Assembly (NCBI GenBank): GCA_005765155.1
Contig: VCCP01000006.1
Coordinates: 2,368,501-2,432,500, forward strand
From: Zelopaecilomyces penicillatus
Taxonomy: Eukaryota; Ascomycota; Sordariomycetes; Hypocreales; Pseudodiploosporaceae
Direction: 5' to 3'
Length of the DNA stretch: 64,000 nucleotides
The notes under the pieces are model-generated. The model did no database searches, was not told the origin of the DNA, and worked only from the letters and a program-made list of their open reading frames with translations. This document shows positions 48,917-63,031 of the stretch, piece by piece. Both the position numbers and the translations under genes were made by a program. How positions within the stretch are numbered: the stretch's first letter is position 1; every line of letters begins with the position of its first letter.

Positions 48917-49335
48917 TTATAATTTATAGTATAAAGTTATAACTAAAGCTAATAGTAATAATAGTGAAAGAAAGGCAGTAAATAGTTATTTAGAGTAAAG
49001 TCTATAGAAAAGAAGAAAGAAGTGATTAAATTGCTAATATAGAAAAGAAGAAGAATATAACTAAGAATCCTTCTATCTTTTATATCTATCTAATTCTAAG
49101 ATAATTTGGAATTATTTTAAGATATTTTAAATAACTATTTAGAATTATTAGATATTCTAAATACTAAAATAGAAAGTAAGCACTAGTCTATCCCTTTATA
49201 GGTTAAGCTATAAGGGCTTTATAAGCTTAGCTTATTAAGCTATATAGGTCTAACTACTAGGCTATAGCAGATTAAGCTACTAGACTATAATAGATTAGGC
49301 TGCTATATATAGAAAAACCTATTTTATTTTAATAA
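48917..49335 (-). repeat. Copia LTR, short subfamily, in 5' LTR position of copy 2
   Basis: 419 bp. It shares both ends with the 473-bp LTR but differs in the middle, where it matches the solo LTRs at 52889-53331 and 58141-58560. It directly abuts the candidate primer-binding site. The right flank is truncated Gypsy III, not Gypsy I as on the left side of the element, and no target duplication is found. Confidence 0.8.
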
Positions 49336-52300
49336 GATCCTATAGAATAGTATAATAAAAGCTTTATAAACACTTAGCTATACCTAACTTATTAATAATA
49401 AGATATAATATAATATTCCTTACTTTAAGTATATAGCTAGATATAGGCTGGTTTAAATTATTAAATAGATATTAATCTCTTAATAGTAAATAGAAGGGAC
49501 TATTAAGGAATAGATAAAATATATTATTATAAGACTATTTAATCTTATTTAAATCTTCTTGAATCTAATTAAGATAAGAGTAAAATCTAATTAATCCTTT
49601 AATAATAATATAAACCTAAAAAAAGATAAATAACTATACTCTTAACCTTATACTTACTTTATATATAGAATAGTAATAAATATAAAGTTATAAAGGAGAT
49701 TAAGCTTATAAAGCATTTATCTCTATAGATATATAAACTCTTTAGTATAATATATTCACTTATCTACTTATAAGTTAAAGATATAAAGCTAGCCTTTAAA
49801 TTAATCCTAAATAAAGGAATATTAATATATATTTTTATAGTTAATAAACTTAATAAAGAACCACTTACTAAATATATTCTTATAAAAAGCAGCTAGCCTA
49901 TTAAGGTAATTATAAGAATTAAATATTAAATAATTATAGGATCTAAACTTATATAAAATATTAAAAAGATCTATATATATATAAAAGTATTCCTTTAACT
50001 TAAAAATATATATTACTCTAGGGGCTATAAATATATTATTAGAGATACTATAAAGTATAATTTAAAGTAAAGGATATAATATAAAATTAATAGCTTAATC
50101 TTTATTCTTTAGTATATATAATAGTTAATAGAGCTTGATTAGATAATCGCTTTAGTTCTATCCTTATAGGCCTTAAGGAAATAGCTATATAATAGAGATA
50201 AGGCTATATACTACTAAATCTAGGGTATCTATATTAAAATTCTAAGGGAGGGTTAATAATAGATTAAATCAATCTTATTAAGGGATTATAAAGCAGGGTT
50301 GCTTAGAAAACCCTAGATTTATTATAAATACAGTATATTTATTAATATATTTATAAAATAAATCTATACCTTCTTTAAGCTATATTACTTCTATAATAAT
50401 AATAAGGCTTATATTTTTAATACTTATCTAAAGGAAGGGTATAAATAATTTAGAAGTTCTTTATTATTTTAATATTATATATTAATAAGGAGTTAGATAG
50501 GGGTATAATTAAATAATAATAGAGATTAAGGGAATAAAATAAGATAATATAGATACTAAGGGAGATAATAGAGATAGAAGAGGATAATATATATAAGATA
50601 TCTCTTTATAAAAGAGAGCTTTATAAGTATATAAGGGTTTAAATTAATAATCCTTTATAATTATATATAATTACTTAATTAAAGGTATCTTTTATTATAG
50701 ATAGCTCTTCCTTTAAAGTATGGCTTTTTATTATACTTAATAGTGATTTATAGCTAGTAAATGATATATATTTTTATTTATATGCTTTTTAAAGGGGCTG
50801 CCTTCTAGCTCTTATAACTTTTCCTTCTTTATCTTATAACTTAGCCCTTTTAATTTTAGAATTATTAATCTATCTCTTATTCTCTTTAGGTTTTTAATAT
50901 AGATATTATTTAATTATAGAAATTAATTAAGATAATATTTATTCTTAGCTCCTTAATATTAGTTCTATTATAAATATAATTATTCTATATAGTATAATTA
51001 TTTATAAAGTTAATTTATTATAAAATAATTATATTAAATTCTTTAATAGTATTAAACTATCTTTTATAATAGAAATAATAATAAGTTATAAGGCCTTTTT
51101 AATTTAATATTATTTAATCTTTATAAATTAATACTAATTCTCTTTTTTATTTTTAGATTTAAATAATATTTAAAGTATAGATTCTAGAAGGAGTAAATAT
51201 AGATTAAATGAATTATCCTTTTTATTATAAGGTATCCTTTACTATTAAGTTTATAAAAGATATATCTAGTACTCTTATATAATTAGCTAAGGGCTAAAGT
51301 CTTAAATAATACTTTTAGGAAGGTAATCTTTATAATACTTAAGAATATTCTATATTAAAGTTTATTATAAAAACCCAAGTACCTTGCTTTATATTTATAT
51401 TAATTAAAATAGGATATATTTATAGATATTTCTTTAATATTTTAATAAAATAGAAAGAGAGGATCTACTCTTTATTTATTAATTATTATAAGATTATTAA
51501 TCTGGTTCTATATTCCTACTATATATAATCCTTCTTAATCACTATTATAGCTATTAGAAAGTATATTATATAGCTATATTATCTATATATTTTAATCCTA
51601 GATAAGTATAATAGATATTATTTAAATTATAAATAGGATAGATATATAGACTATAAATAGAGAGGACTTTATAGCTATTAATCCAAGCCAGAGGATAAAA
51701 GGAAGTAAATAACTTTCTTAGAAAAGGACTAGATTAAAGAATTAAAGGGACCAATTATTCTAGATTTCTTAAATATATCTATTACTCTCTGCTTATAGAA
51801 ATATTAGCTATTAACTTTAAAGGTTAGGTATATAATAAAATAGGATATAGATAAGATAATAAAAAAAAACCTTAATAAGATTTAATAGATATAGATAGGA
51901 TTAAATAATTCCTTAATTATTAAGATATAAATTTAATTTAAAAGGGATAAGATAAATTAATTTTAGAATAATAATATTAATTATATAATCCAGATAGTTT
52001 AATATTAATAAATAAATTAACTTTTAAAGGTATTAATTAATCTTTATAAAATAAAGTAAATTAATAAAAAAATATAATTAATTTAATATAGTATTATAAA
52101 ATATATATATAATAAAATAAGAAAGGGATTTATATAAATAAAAAAGTTAAAGAAAGATAATATTATAATACTAAAATAATTTATAAGAACTCTTATTTTT
52201 AATAGGAATTTAATAAGTTTTTTAAAGTAAAAAGAAAGGTTTTAGGTATATAAGTATAAGCTTTATTTGATTTTGGTTAGTATAGGTATAGAATAGATCT

Positions 52301-52649
52301 AAGAGTAGGTTTATAGTTAAGGGTATAATAAAATTAAACTAATATAGATTAAGGAAAGATTATAAAGGAATAAGATTAATAAGGATTATTTAATTATTAA
52401 TATAAGAATAGTTTAGTTATTATAGTTAAGGTTTAGGAGTATTAATTATCTATTATAATTGGTTTGGTATGATTGGTTTATATATTAGTAATAGAATATT
52501 ATATATAAAGAATAAAATTTATTATACCTTTTAAGAAATATTATTAAGATCCTCCTTATTAAGGATTTTTAAATAGAATTCAGGCTAGGAAATCCTTGAT
52601 TTAAGTATATAAAAAGTTATATATATATCTAAAGTAAGTATAATTAATA

Positions 52650-55600
52650 TATACTCTTCTAGTATTAGATTAGGCTAGAGATTATAACTTTAAACCAAGA
52701 TTTAATAGTTAATAATAAGTCTAGAAAGTCTTCTTTAAGATTAATATTAAAGTTAAAGTCTTAGGATATTATTTAATTAATAGATAAGTTAAAGTATACA
52801 AGAGGGTTTAATAATCCTAGCTCTCTTTTTTCCTTATATAATTCTTATTTATCTTTAAGTCTAAAGAGCTATATATTAGTATTAGATATTATTAAAATAA
52901 TATGGGTTTTTTCTATATATAGCAGCCTAACCTATTATAGTCTAGCAGCTTAACCTACTATAGTCTAGTAGCTTAATCTACTATAGCCTAGCAGCTAGAC
53001 CTATATAGCTTAGTAAGCTAAGCTTATAAAGCCTTTATAGCTTAACCTATAAAGGGATAGACTAGTGCTTACTTTCTGTTTTAGTATTTAGAATATCTAA
53101 TAATTCTAAATAGTTATTTAGAATATCTTAAAATAATTCTAAATTATCTTAGAATTAGATAGATATAAAAGATAAAAGGATTCTTAATTATATCCTTCTT
53201 CTTTTCTATATTAGCAATTTAATCACTTCTTTCTTCTTTTCTATAGACTTTACTCTAGATGATTATTCGCTGCCTTTCTTCCACTGCTATCACTACTAGC
53301 TTTAATTATAACTTTATACTATAAATTATAATAGATATCTATTAGCTATACTTATCTTTAATAAACTTCTTTAAATGGTTTTTAAAATAGATCTTATCTA
53401 GGAGAATCCTATCTATTATATAAAGTATATATACTTTAATAATATCTACTTATAAAGCAATCCAATATAGGCTATACTAGTATATTATTATCTTTATTAT
53501 ATAGGATTTATCCTACTTCTTAAGTATATTATATATAAGCATTAGGTTATTTAATATTAGTTAATTATATTCTAATTAAAGTATATATTTATTAATAATA
53601 TCTATTCTTATTATTAGCTTTTTCTTAAAATTAATTATTTTTTCTCTAGTCTTTATTATATCTTCTAATCTTCTTTTTAGTATTTAGATATAAGACTTAA
53701 ATAAATCCTTAGTATTAATAATAATATCCTAATTAATAAGCCTTTATATTAGAAATTTGATTTTAAATAATAAGATAGGATTATATCTATATATAAGATA
53801 AAAGGTAGAGAAGCTATAGGATAATTTAATTATAGTTCTATCTATAAGAATAGCTACTTTAAGATATCTTATCTATTTAAAATCCCTTTTTAATATCTTT
53901 ACTATTATAGATATAAGGCTTTAATAATCAACTTTAACTATAGAATTAGCTATAGGATTATACCTAGATATTTAAATATATTTTATATCTTAATTAAATA
54001 ATATCTAAGAAAGAAGCTCTTTTATTTTAGATCTATTATTAATAATTATATAAAGTATAAGTCTATATTATTATATCAAGGTTATAATAAATCTAATTAT
54101 AGCTCTTAAGTTAATCTATTATATTGATTAAACTTCTATCTATCTGATTAAGTTATAATAAGCTTCTATAAGGAAGTTTATATTATAATTAGATAATATA
54201 TATTATAAATCAAAGTATACTTTTAATATTAACTACCTAGATAATATTAGAATTATTAGTTCTTTACCTTATTATAATATAAACTTTTAATATTTAAGAT
54301 AGTAGGCTATAACTAAGGAAATATTATTCTATATCTTTCCCTAATAATATCTATTAAAGAGAGTTTTAAAGATAATTGTTTTATCTTTATACCCTTAAGC
54401 TATATAATAGCTTATTATTAATTTCTTATAGATAGATAAATTATTAATAATTAATATAGAATGATTTCTTTTATAAGTTAGCCTTAGCTAAAGTTTTCTA
54501 TCCTTAATAAAGAATCTTTAAGCTTTCTAATATAGTATTCTAAATTATACTCTATTAAGATTAGATAATCTCTTTAATTAATATAGAAATCTAATAATCT
54601 ACTAGGACTCTATAGAATATTTAGATTCTAGTATATCTAATTATATTAACTTAAGATATATATTAATTATATCCTTTAAATCCCTATTAATTTTAGTATT
54701 TATTTAATCAGATAGCTCTAATCCTTTTTAAGAAAGTCTATCTATTATACTATTATTTTTTCTAGGAATATATTTAATAATAAAATTAAATAATATAATA
54801 TAACTAATCCAGTAAATAATAAGACTATTTAATATATTATAAATAGTACTATTAAGCTAGTATATAAGAATATATATATCTATCTCTAAAATAAATTATA
54901 TACTATTAATATATCCTCTAAGCCTTTAGAGTATAAAGAGAATAGCCTTATACTCTTGCTTTATTATATTATAACTATATTTAGCCTTATTCTAATAATC
55001 ACTTTTAAACCTAATTAGATATTATTATTTATCTAGAACTTATATTAAAATATTCTCTATCCCTTAAGGCTAGTATCTACTATAAATATAATTTCTTTAC
55101 TCTTCTTAGAAAGATTAAATAATATTAAAATAAGAATAGTTATTATTATATCCCTAAGCTTAGCTATTATCTTTAATTATAATCCTCTTTACTTTTAAAG
55201 AGCTTCCTTTTATAATAGAATAATAAAAAAGAGAGTAATAATAATAAAGTTATATATTTAAATTTAATAATAGCTAATAAATCTAAGAAAAGCTTTAATA
55301 TCTATTATATTATAATAGATAAGTTATTCTAGGATCTTAATAATCTTCTCTTTAATTAGTTTTCCCTTAGATATCCTATAAAGGAATCTAATAATAATAA
55401 TTATATTTTAATAATATCTTGATTTCCCTTTTAATATTATATATCCAAAGAGCTTAATATTAAAAAAGACTTTATTAAGGTTCTATAAATACTTAAGTAT
55501 ATATTTCTATACCTTAAAAAGAATCTCTTTATTATTATAAATAAATTATAATCTATATATAATAATATTATTAAGGAAGGGTTTATAAATATCTAGGATA

Positions 55601-57110
55601 AAATCAAATAATATCTAAATTATAATTCTTATAAACTAGGCTATAGAATTTATAATACCCTAAGGGAGTATATATATCCTTAAAAGACTAATAGTAAAAG
55701 AAAATATAATAAGATCCTTACTCTTTTTATCTAATAGGACTTAATTATAGCTAGAAAAAAAATCCAATAATAAGAGTATAGTATATATAGAGAAGTCTTT
55801 ATTAAAAGAATTAATACTAAAAGAAATAAATATATCTTTAAGAATAATAATATTATATTTTATAATAGTATTAATTAAATAAAGCCCTCTATCCTTTTTC
55901 TTAATAAAGAAATATTAATTCCTATAGAAGGTATAAGACTCTTCTAATATATAATTCTTAAAGTATATCTTTAATAACTCTATAGCTTTTACTTTTAATC
56001 CTTATAAAATAGGGATAGAATATATCTACTAGATTAAATAAGAAATCACTTTAATAACTTAAGAAGATATAACTAGTTAATTAAATATTTTATTTTCTTT
56101 AAATTATTAAAATAAAGCTTATTCTCTATTATAAAGAATCTTTAAAAAAATATTAATCTTTTATTAGATTAATATATCCTTAATTTAAAAGAGGATTTCC
56201 TTAAGGTATTCTCTATAAAGTTAGGATCTCTTAAATATATTCAAGAACTTTAGGGTAATATATTTAATAAAGGGTATATCTAGATTAATTCTTCCCTTTA
56301 CTTTCTTTTATTTTTTCTTTTTTTAAAATAGATTATTATTAGATATAAATCTATTTAAAAGAATATTATTAATAGGATTAACTTTATTAGCCTTTTTCTT
56401 ATATAAGATATAGATATATACCTTAAGGGGATTATATAATTAATATATTTCTTTTTTTTTAGATTTCTTCTTTTTCTTTAAGAAATCTAATTCAGCCTTA
56501 ATTATTTCCAAAGCTTTAATATACTGCTTTATAGACTCTATTAATATACTCTTAATAATTACCTTATTATTATTAGAGTTAAGCTCTATTAATATTTCTT
56601 TATTATTCTTAAAAAGCTATTCTAAATTAATTGATTCCTTATTATTAATTATACCTCTAATAATATAATTAATATTTAGTTTTTTAAGGAATTAGATTTA
56701 TTTTATTTCTAATAAATAATATCTATAATAGAAGTAATTATTTATACTTACCCTATTTAATACTATATATATAAGTCTTTACCCTTTTAAGAATAATTAA
56801 ATAATAGCTTAGCTATTCTAATAAATAGTATCCCTAGGATAAAAGGTATTATAACTCTATCTAATACTATATATAAATAAGTGGATATCTAAATGATTCC
56901 TATATAAAATTAAACTTCTATTTTCTTAATTATTTAAATAATCTGCTTAGAGAATAATATTATTTTAATCTTGATTAGATTATATTTAACCCTATATTTC
57001 TTAGCTAATGATTTTAAGATAATATTATCTTTAAATCTTAAATTAATAAATATATTTATTGCTTTCTTTTCTTAAGAATTAATCTTAATTTAAATCTTAA
57101 GTATTTATTA
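52650..57110 (-). pseudogene. Gypsy III pol, split by a solo copia LTR (inactivated)
   Basis: The same pol as in Gypsy I and II, placed by collinearity: protease near 57060, RT near 56000-55300, RNase H and integrase down to about 52650. A solo copia LTR (52889-53331) lies inside the integrase 3' part. The sequence has more stops and higher A+T than the other copies. Confidence 0.7.
52889..53331 (+). mobile_element. Solo copia LTR (short subfamily) in Gypsy III integrase region
   Basis: 443 bp in the orientation starting TTATTAAAATAATATGGG and ending AAATTATAA. It is flanked by TAGATA (52883-52888 and 53332-53337), a 5-6-bp target duplication; Gypsy II shows the uninterrupted site AGATATCTATT at about 35070. 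It is about 23 bp longer than its relative at 58141 because it holds one more copy of a CTATAGTCTAGCAGCTTAA-like unit. Confidence 0.88.
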
Positions 57111-58140
57111 TATATTTAATAATTAATAGTTATCTAAATATATTTAAATAACCTTATAAGGTATCTTATTAGAAAAGAAGCTTATATTATTATAGAGATT
57201 ATCTTTAATTAGTTCTAGAATATAGAAATAATATAGGCTTAATAGATCTATATTATCTTAATCTTAATTAGATAATATTATTTAATACTAGTTATAATTA
57301 AGAGAGGCTTCTTTTTATATCTTAATTATAGCTATAATACTAATATATAATTATTTAATTAGCTTATTAAAGAAGGCTTTATTATATCTTATCTATAGGT
57401 AAACTTAAATTACTTTTATTATATTCTTTAGCTTTATTAAAGATATAAGATTATCTAATCTATTCCTAGGGATATAAAGGACTTTTATTATATCTTTAGC
57501 CTAATCTAATAGATCCTAGCCTATAATTATTCTAAGCTTTAAATTAAGATTAATTAATATATAAAATAATATAGTAATTATCTTTATAAGTAAGATCTCC
57601 TTTAGTTTTAATTAATAATAAGGAAATCTTATATTTTAATCTATTATTTATAATATATTCTTAGGTATAATTATTAAATTAAAAGGTATTATTCTATCTA
57701 ATATTAGAGTAGTCTTAGGAGTAGGCTCTTAATATATAATAATTAAAGGTTTAATTAACTCTTTATTATTATCCCTCTATCTCTTTCTCTTATTAATATT
57801 TATATTAATTATATATATTAATACTATTTAATCCTCTATATCTTTATATTAAGAGAGTAATATAAAAGAAATTTAGATTATATTTTTATTAGATATAATA
57901 TCTAAGTATTATAACTTTATAAGTTATTATTTAAGGCCTAGATAAGAGATATATTTTTTAAAGATTATACTTTTATATTTATTTAATATCTATTTAAAGT
58001 GCTAAAAGGCTTTAGCTTTAATTAAGAGAATAAAAGATATAACTATATAATTAAAGAAGTTAATAGCTTAAGCTATTATAAGCTTTTAATAGTATCCTTT
58101 TATCTTAAGGAATTATTATATAATAATAGAAGGAATTATA

Positions 58141-58560
58141 TTATAATTTATAGTATAAAGTTATAACTAAAGCTAATAGCGATAATAGTAGAAGAAAGGC
58201 AGCGAATAGTTATCCAGAGTAAAGTCTATAGAAAAGAAGAAAGAAGTGATTAAATTACCGATATAGAAAAGAAGAAGGATATAACTAGGAATCCTTTTAT
58301 CTTTTATATCTATCTAATTCTAAGATAATTTAGAATTATTTTAAGATATTCCAAATAACTATTTAGAATTATTAGATATTCCAAATACTAAAACAGAAAG
58401 TAAGCACTAATCTATCCCTTTATAGGTTAAGCTATAAGAGCTTTATAAGCTTAGCTTACTAAGCTATACAGGTCTAGCTGCTAGGCTATAATAGATTAAG
58501 CTGCTAGACTATAGCAGATTAGGCTGCTATATATAGAAAAAACCCATTTTATTTTAACAA
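58141..58560 (-). mobile_element. Solo copia LTR (short subfamily) in Gypsy III
   Basis: 420 bp, from TTATAATTTATAG to TTTTAACAA, flanked by ATTATA (58135-58140 and 58561-58566). The empty site in Gypsy II (about 39870-39880) reads GAAGGAATTATACTCTGG. It keeps GCAGCGAATAG and GGTCTAGCTGCTAGG, so it is less mutated than the element it entered and is the younger insertion. Confidence 0.9.
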
Positions 58561-60870
58561 ATTATACTCTAGCCTATAATATATTCTAGGTTTAATATCC
58601 TAATATATAAATTATATATATAGAATCTAAGTTTAGTATTATATATTAATTTATTATAATAGAAGGGAAAATAGCTTAATAAGTTATAATACTAATAATT
58701 ATTCTTATCTTATCTCCTTTAAAGAGAGAAGATATTAAAATCCTTATTATTACTAAGATTAAATATTATTTAATTAAATAAAAAATTTATTAAGCCTTTA
58801 TACTATAGATCCTTACTAATATATATATTAATATCTATCTATATTTTAATAATTATTTAAATAATATCTTCTTTAATAACTATATTAATCTTAAGGTTAT
58901 TAATAAACTTAATCAACTCCTCTATATCTATTAACTTAGCTTTAAAGAATATAATCTTAATAATAATTAAAAAGAACCTTTCTTTAGAATAAAGATCCTA
59001 TATAATTGGATTCTTTATTATAATAACTTAATTAAGTATTACTCTAATAATAATTATATTTATCTGATTCCTAAGACTATTAGAAATCTTATACTATTTA
59101 ATAGCTAGTTTAATAATTACTTAATTATTAAAGTATCCTTAAAGCTGCTTATATAGTATCTTCTTAAGTTTATAAAGATTACTAATAGAATTTGCTTAGA
59201 TAACCTTAATAAGAAGCCTTATTAATATAGTCTTATATAATATATAAGATAGTAGTTTTAAATCCTCTTAATTTAAATTATATTAAGAAGTATAAAATCT
59301 ATACCTATTAAGCTAGTTCAGAATATCTTTAATAGACTCTAGGTATTATTATTTAAGCACTTTCAAATAATCTTTATATAATCTTAACTATTATAAATCT
59401 CCTTTAAAGAAATAATTCTTTAATACTTCTTTAGCTTTTATCTATAAAAGATTATAAATAAATCCCTAGATAATATCTTTATAAGTATTAATTATATAAT
59501 ATATAAAGTAATTATATTTCTTCTTATTAATTATATTATTATCTTTTATCTTAAGCTTATAGCTTAAAAGGTATTTAATAATATTAATCCTATTAAAGTA
59601 TTTAATAAACTTAAGGTTAATAGTATATCTCTTAGATTTATTTATAATAAAGATATTCTTAAAATCATTAAAAAGAATAATATTAATCTTAGTAATACTT
59701 TATTAAAAACTCTTAATAATATTATCCCTTAATTAATCAATTAATTATAAGCCTGATCTATTAAAGGAAGGGCTATTAGAATTTATAATAAATATTATAC
59801 TAGATAAAGGAATACTTAAAGTAAGAATATTAGGGATAATAATCTTAAAAGTAATAATTCTAATAATAAAGTTAAAGCTATTTAAAAATCTTCTTCTTTA
59901 ATATAAAGAGTATCTATTTAAACTAAAAGCTAATAATATACTAAGAAGATCTAATAATAATAAAGGCTTCCTATTATAAAAGTATTTAAATATCCAGTCT
60001 AAGAAGGAGTTATCTTAACTCTTATATAATAATACCTTATTAATTATATCTTAGTATTAGTATAAAACCTTTCCTTTAAGAATAGATACTATACTTAAAT
60101 CAAGAATAATAATTCCTATATTATTATAATTAAATAATATCTTATTTCTAAAATATTAAGATTACTTTTAAATAGAAAGCTTTTTTAGTATTAAAAATAA
60201 AACCTATAAAGAGAGAAAAGAGATAAAAACATTTCCTAAGATTAATTAAACTATTAGAATATTAACCTATAATATAAAAAAACAAAACTAAGGGTTAATA
60301 TATAGCTAATATTATTTATTATTAATTAGATAATTAATATTAAAAGCTATATAAGCTAATTATCTATAATAGTTCTTTTTATATTTACTTATATTTTAAT
60401 TAAGCAAAATTAATAAATTTAGAATACCCTATCTTTTTAATCTAATATTCAATATATAAATTATCTTTTATATATATTCTAGATAGAAGCTTATCTTAGA
60501 ATTAAATATTCTCTTATTTTTTCTTTTAATAGTTTAATATTCTATAATATTAGATTCTAATAAAAAAGAAATTAATAATATCTTATTATTTAATTAAAAT
60601 AGTATATAATATCCCTGCTTTATAAACTTTAGATCTTTTAATAAATAAGCTTAGCTCTTTTATTTCTAGATTTCTAAGCTATTATCCTTAAAGGTATCTC
60701 TTAATTATATTAATCAAAAGATCTTATAAGAATGCCTATAATAATTCTTCTTAAACTAATCCTTATAATAGCTTAAAAGTATCCTTAAATATATTATATT
60801 ATTAGTCTAGTATTAATTAATCCTTCTAATAGTAAAGTAAATAAGATATCCCTTTATCTTAATTATTAGT

Positions 60871-61266
60871 TTTAATAAAAGGAAAACAATATATATAATA
60901 ATATTAATACTATCTATAGAACTATAGTATGATTTTAAGATAATTATATAGCTAGTATAATCTATAAGGATTAAATAGATAAGAAAAGCTATAAAGCAGT
61001 GATATAATAAATTAAACTTAAGGGATTAATTAATTATCCTATAACTGATTAGATAAAAAAGATAGCTTTTTAATAGCTAGTCTTTTAAATATACTAAAAA
61101 ATTCTTAGATAGAAGAGGAAAAAAAAACTTAAATTTGATAATATCTTACTATTTAAATAGCCCAGATATAGCCTATCTACTTATACAGTTCAATCCCTTT
61201 AAGTGCAGCTTATATAGCTATAGCTTAATCAATTAGTAAGGGGGTGTATTTAACCCAGCTATCAAA
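60871..61266 (-). repeat. Gypsy LTR F (5' LTR of Gypsy III)
   Basis: 396 bp, from TTTAATAAAAGG to CCCAGCTATCAAA. It is followed on the right by CTAAGGATATT, which is internal sequence of another Gypsy copy (fragment IV), so Gypsy III inserted into that copy. CTAA would be the target duplication, but the matching left side is lost. Confidence 0.9.
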
Positions 61267-63031
61267 CTAAGGATATTATTTATTAGAATAGCTAAGCTAT
61301 TATTTGATTATTCTTAGAAGAGTAAAGATTTATATATATAATATTAAATAGGGTAAATATAAATAATTACTTCTATTATAGATACTATTTATTAAGAATA
61401 AAATAAATCTAATTCCTTAAAAAACTAAATATTAATTATATTACTAAAGATATAATTAATAATAAGGAATTAATTAATCTAAAATAGCTTCTTAAAAATA
61501 ATAAAAAAATATTAATAGAGCTTAATTCTAATAATAATAAGATGATTATTAAGAGTATATTAATAGAGTCTATAAAGCAGTATATTAAAGCTTTAAAAGT
61601 AGCTAAGATTAAATTAGACTCTTTAAAGAAAAAGAAGAAATCTAAAAGAAAGGGAATATATTGATTATATAATCCCTCTAAGATATATATCTATACCTTA
61701 TATAAGAAGAAGGTTAATAAAATTAATCCTATTAATAATATTCCTTTAGATAGATCTATACTTAATAGTAATTTATTTTAGAAAAAGAAGAAATAAAAGA
61801 AAGTAAAAAGAAGAATTGATCTAGATATATCCTTTATTAAATATATTATTTTAAAGTTCTCTAATATATCTAAGGGATCCTAACTTTATAGAGAATACCT
61901 TAAAGAAATCCTCTCTTAAACTAAGAATATATTAATTTAATAGAAGATTAATATTTTCCTAGAGATTCTTTATAATAAAAAATAGGCTTAATCTTAATAA
62001 TTTAAAGAAAATAGAATACTTAATCTATTAATTATATCTCCTTAAATTATTAAAATAATTCCTTATTTAGTTTAATAGATATATTTTATCTCTATTCTAT
62101 AAGGATTAGAAGTAAAAGCTATAGAGTTATTAAAGGTATACTTTAAAAATTATATATTAAAAGAGTCTTATACCTCCTATAAGAATTAATATTTCTTTAT
62201 TAAGAAAAAGGATAAAGGGCTTTATTTAATTAATATTATTATAAAATATAATACTATTACTCTTAGAGATATATTTATCCCTTTTAGTATTAATTCCTTT
62301 AATAAAGATTTCTTTATATATATTATACTCTTATTATTAGATTTTTTTTCTAGTTATAATTAAATCCTATTAAATAAAAAAAATAGGGATCTTATTATAT
62401 TTTCTTTTATTATTAATCTTTTAAGGATATATATACTTCTTTAAGGTATTATAAATTCTATAGCTTAGTTTATAAGAATTATAATTTAAATACTATTTAA
62501 TCTTATCCTAGATATTTATAAACCCTTTCTTAATAATATTATTATATATAGGCTATAATCTATTTATAATAATAAAGAGATTCTTCTTAGGGTATAGAAA
62601 TATATACTTAAATATTTATAGAATCTTAATAAAGTTCTTTTTAATATTAAACTCTCTAGATATATAATATTAGGAGAGAAATCAAGATATTATTAAAATA
62701 TAATTATTATTATTAGATTCCTTTATAGGATATTTAAGAGGAAATCAATTAAAGAGAAGATTATTAAGATCCTAGAATAGCTTATCTATTATAATATAAT
62801 AGATATTAAAGCCTTTCTTAAACTTATTAGCTATTATTAAATTTAAATATATAACTTTATTATTATTATTCTTCTTATTATTATTTTATTATAAAAGAAA
62901 GCCTTTTAGAAATAGAGAGGATTATAATTAAAGGTAATAGCTAAGCTTAAGGATATAATAATAACTATCCCTATTTTAATATTATTTAATCTCTTTAAAG
63001 AGGGCAAAGAAATTATATTTATAATAGATAC
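61267..63031 (+). mobile_element. Gypsy IV: pol fragment
   Basis: Collinear with Gypsy I 25475-27235 on the plus strand, covering protease end, RT and the start of RNase H. The RT catalytic box region near 62530 again reads as Asn-Asn. It is bounded on the left by LTR F and on the right by LTR G, so it is the remnant of an element hit twice. No LTR of its own is in the window. Confidence 0.82.

Larger units (their letters stand above)
29704..49335 (-). mobile_element. Copia copy 2: Ty1/Copia retrotransposon with nested Gypsy insertions
   Basis: Read on the minus strand: 5' LTR 49335-48917, primer-binding site next to it, gag-protease-integrase-RT-RNase H polyprotein (about 48350-44120), 3' untranslated region, polypurine tract at 43424-43416, 3' LTR from 43415. 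The 3' LTR is split into 29704-29742, 42582-42587 and 42988-43415 by Gypsy II and solo LTR D; these pieces add to 473 bp, the exact length of the copy 1 LTR. Solo LTR E sits in the 3' untranslated region. The coding part has more G+C and longer readable runs than the Gypsy elements, so it was mutated less. Confidence 0.85.
49336..61266 (-). mobile_element. Gypsy III: Ty3/Gypsy element lacking its 3' end
   Basis: The 5' LTR is LTR F (60871-61266). The internal region runs left, collinear with Gypsy II, and stops at 49336, at the point matching about 31519 in Gypsy II, next to the short-type copia LTR. The last 1.8 kb, including the 3' LTR, is missing. Two solo copia LTRs interrupt it. It is the most strongly RIP-altered of the long copies. 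Confidence 0.85.
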
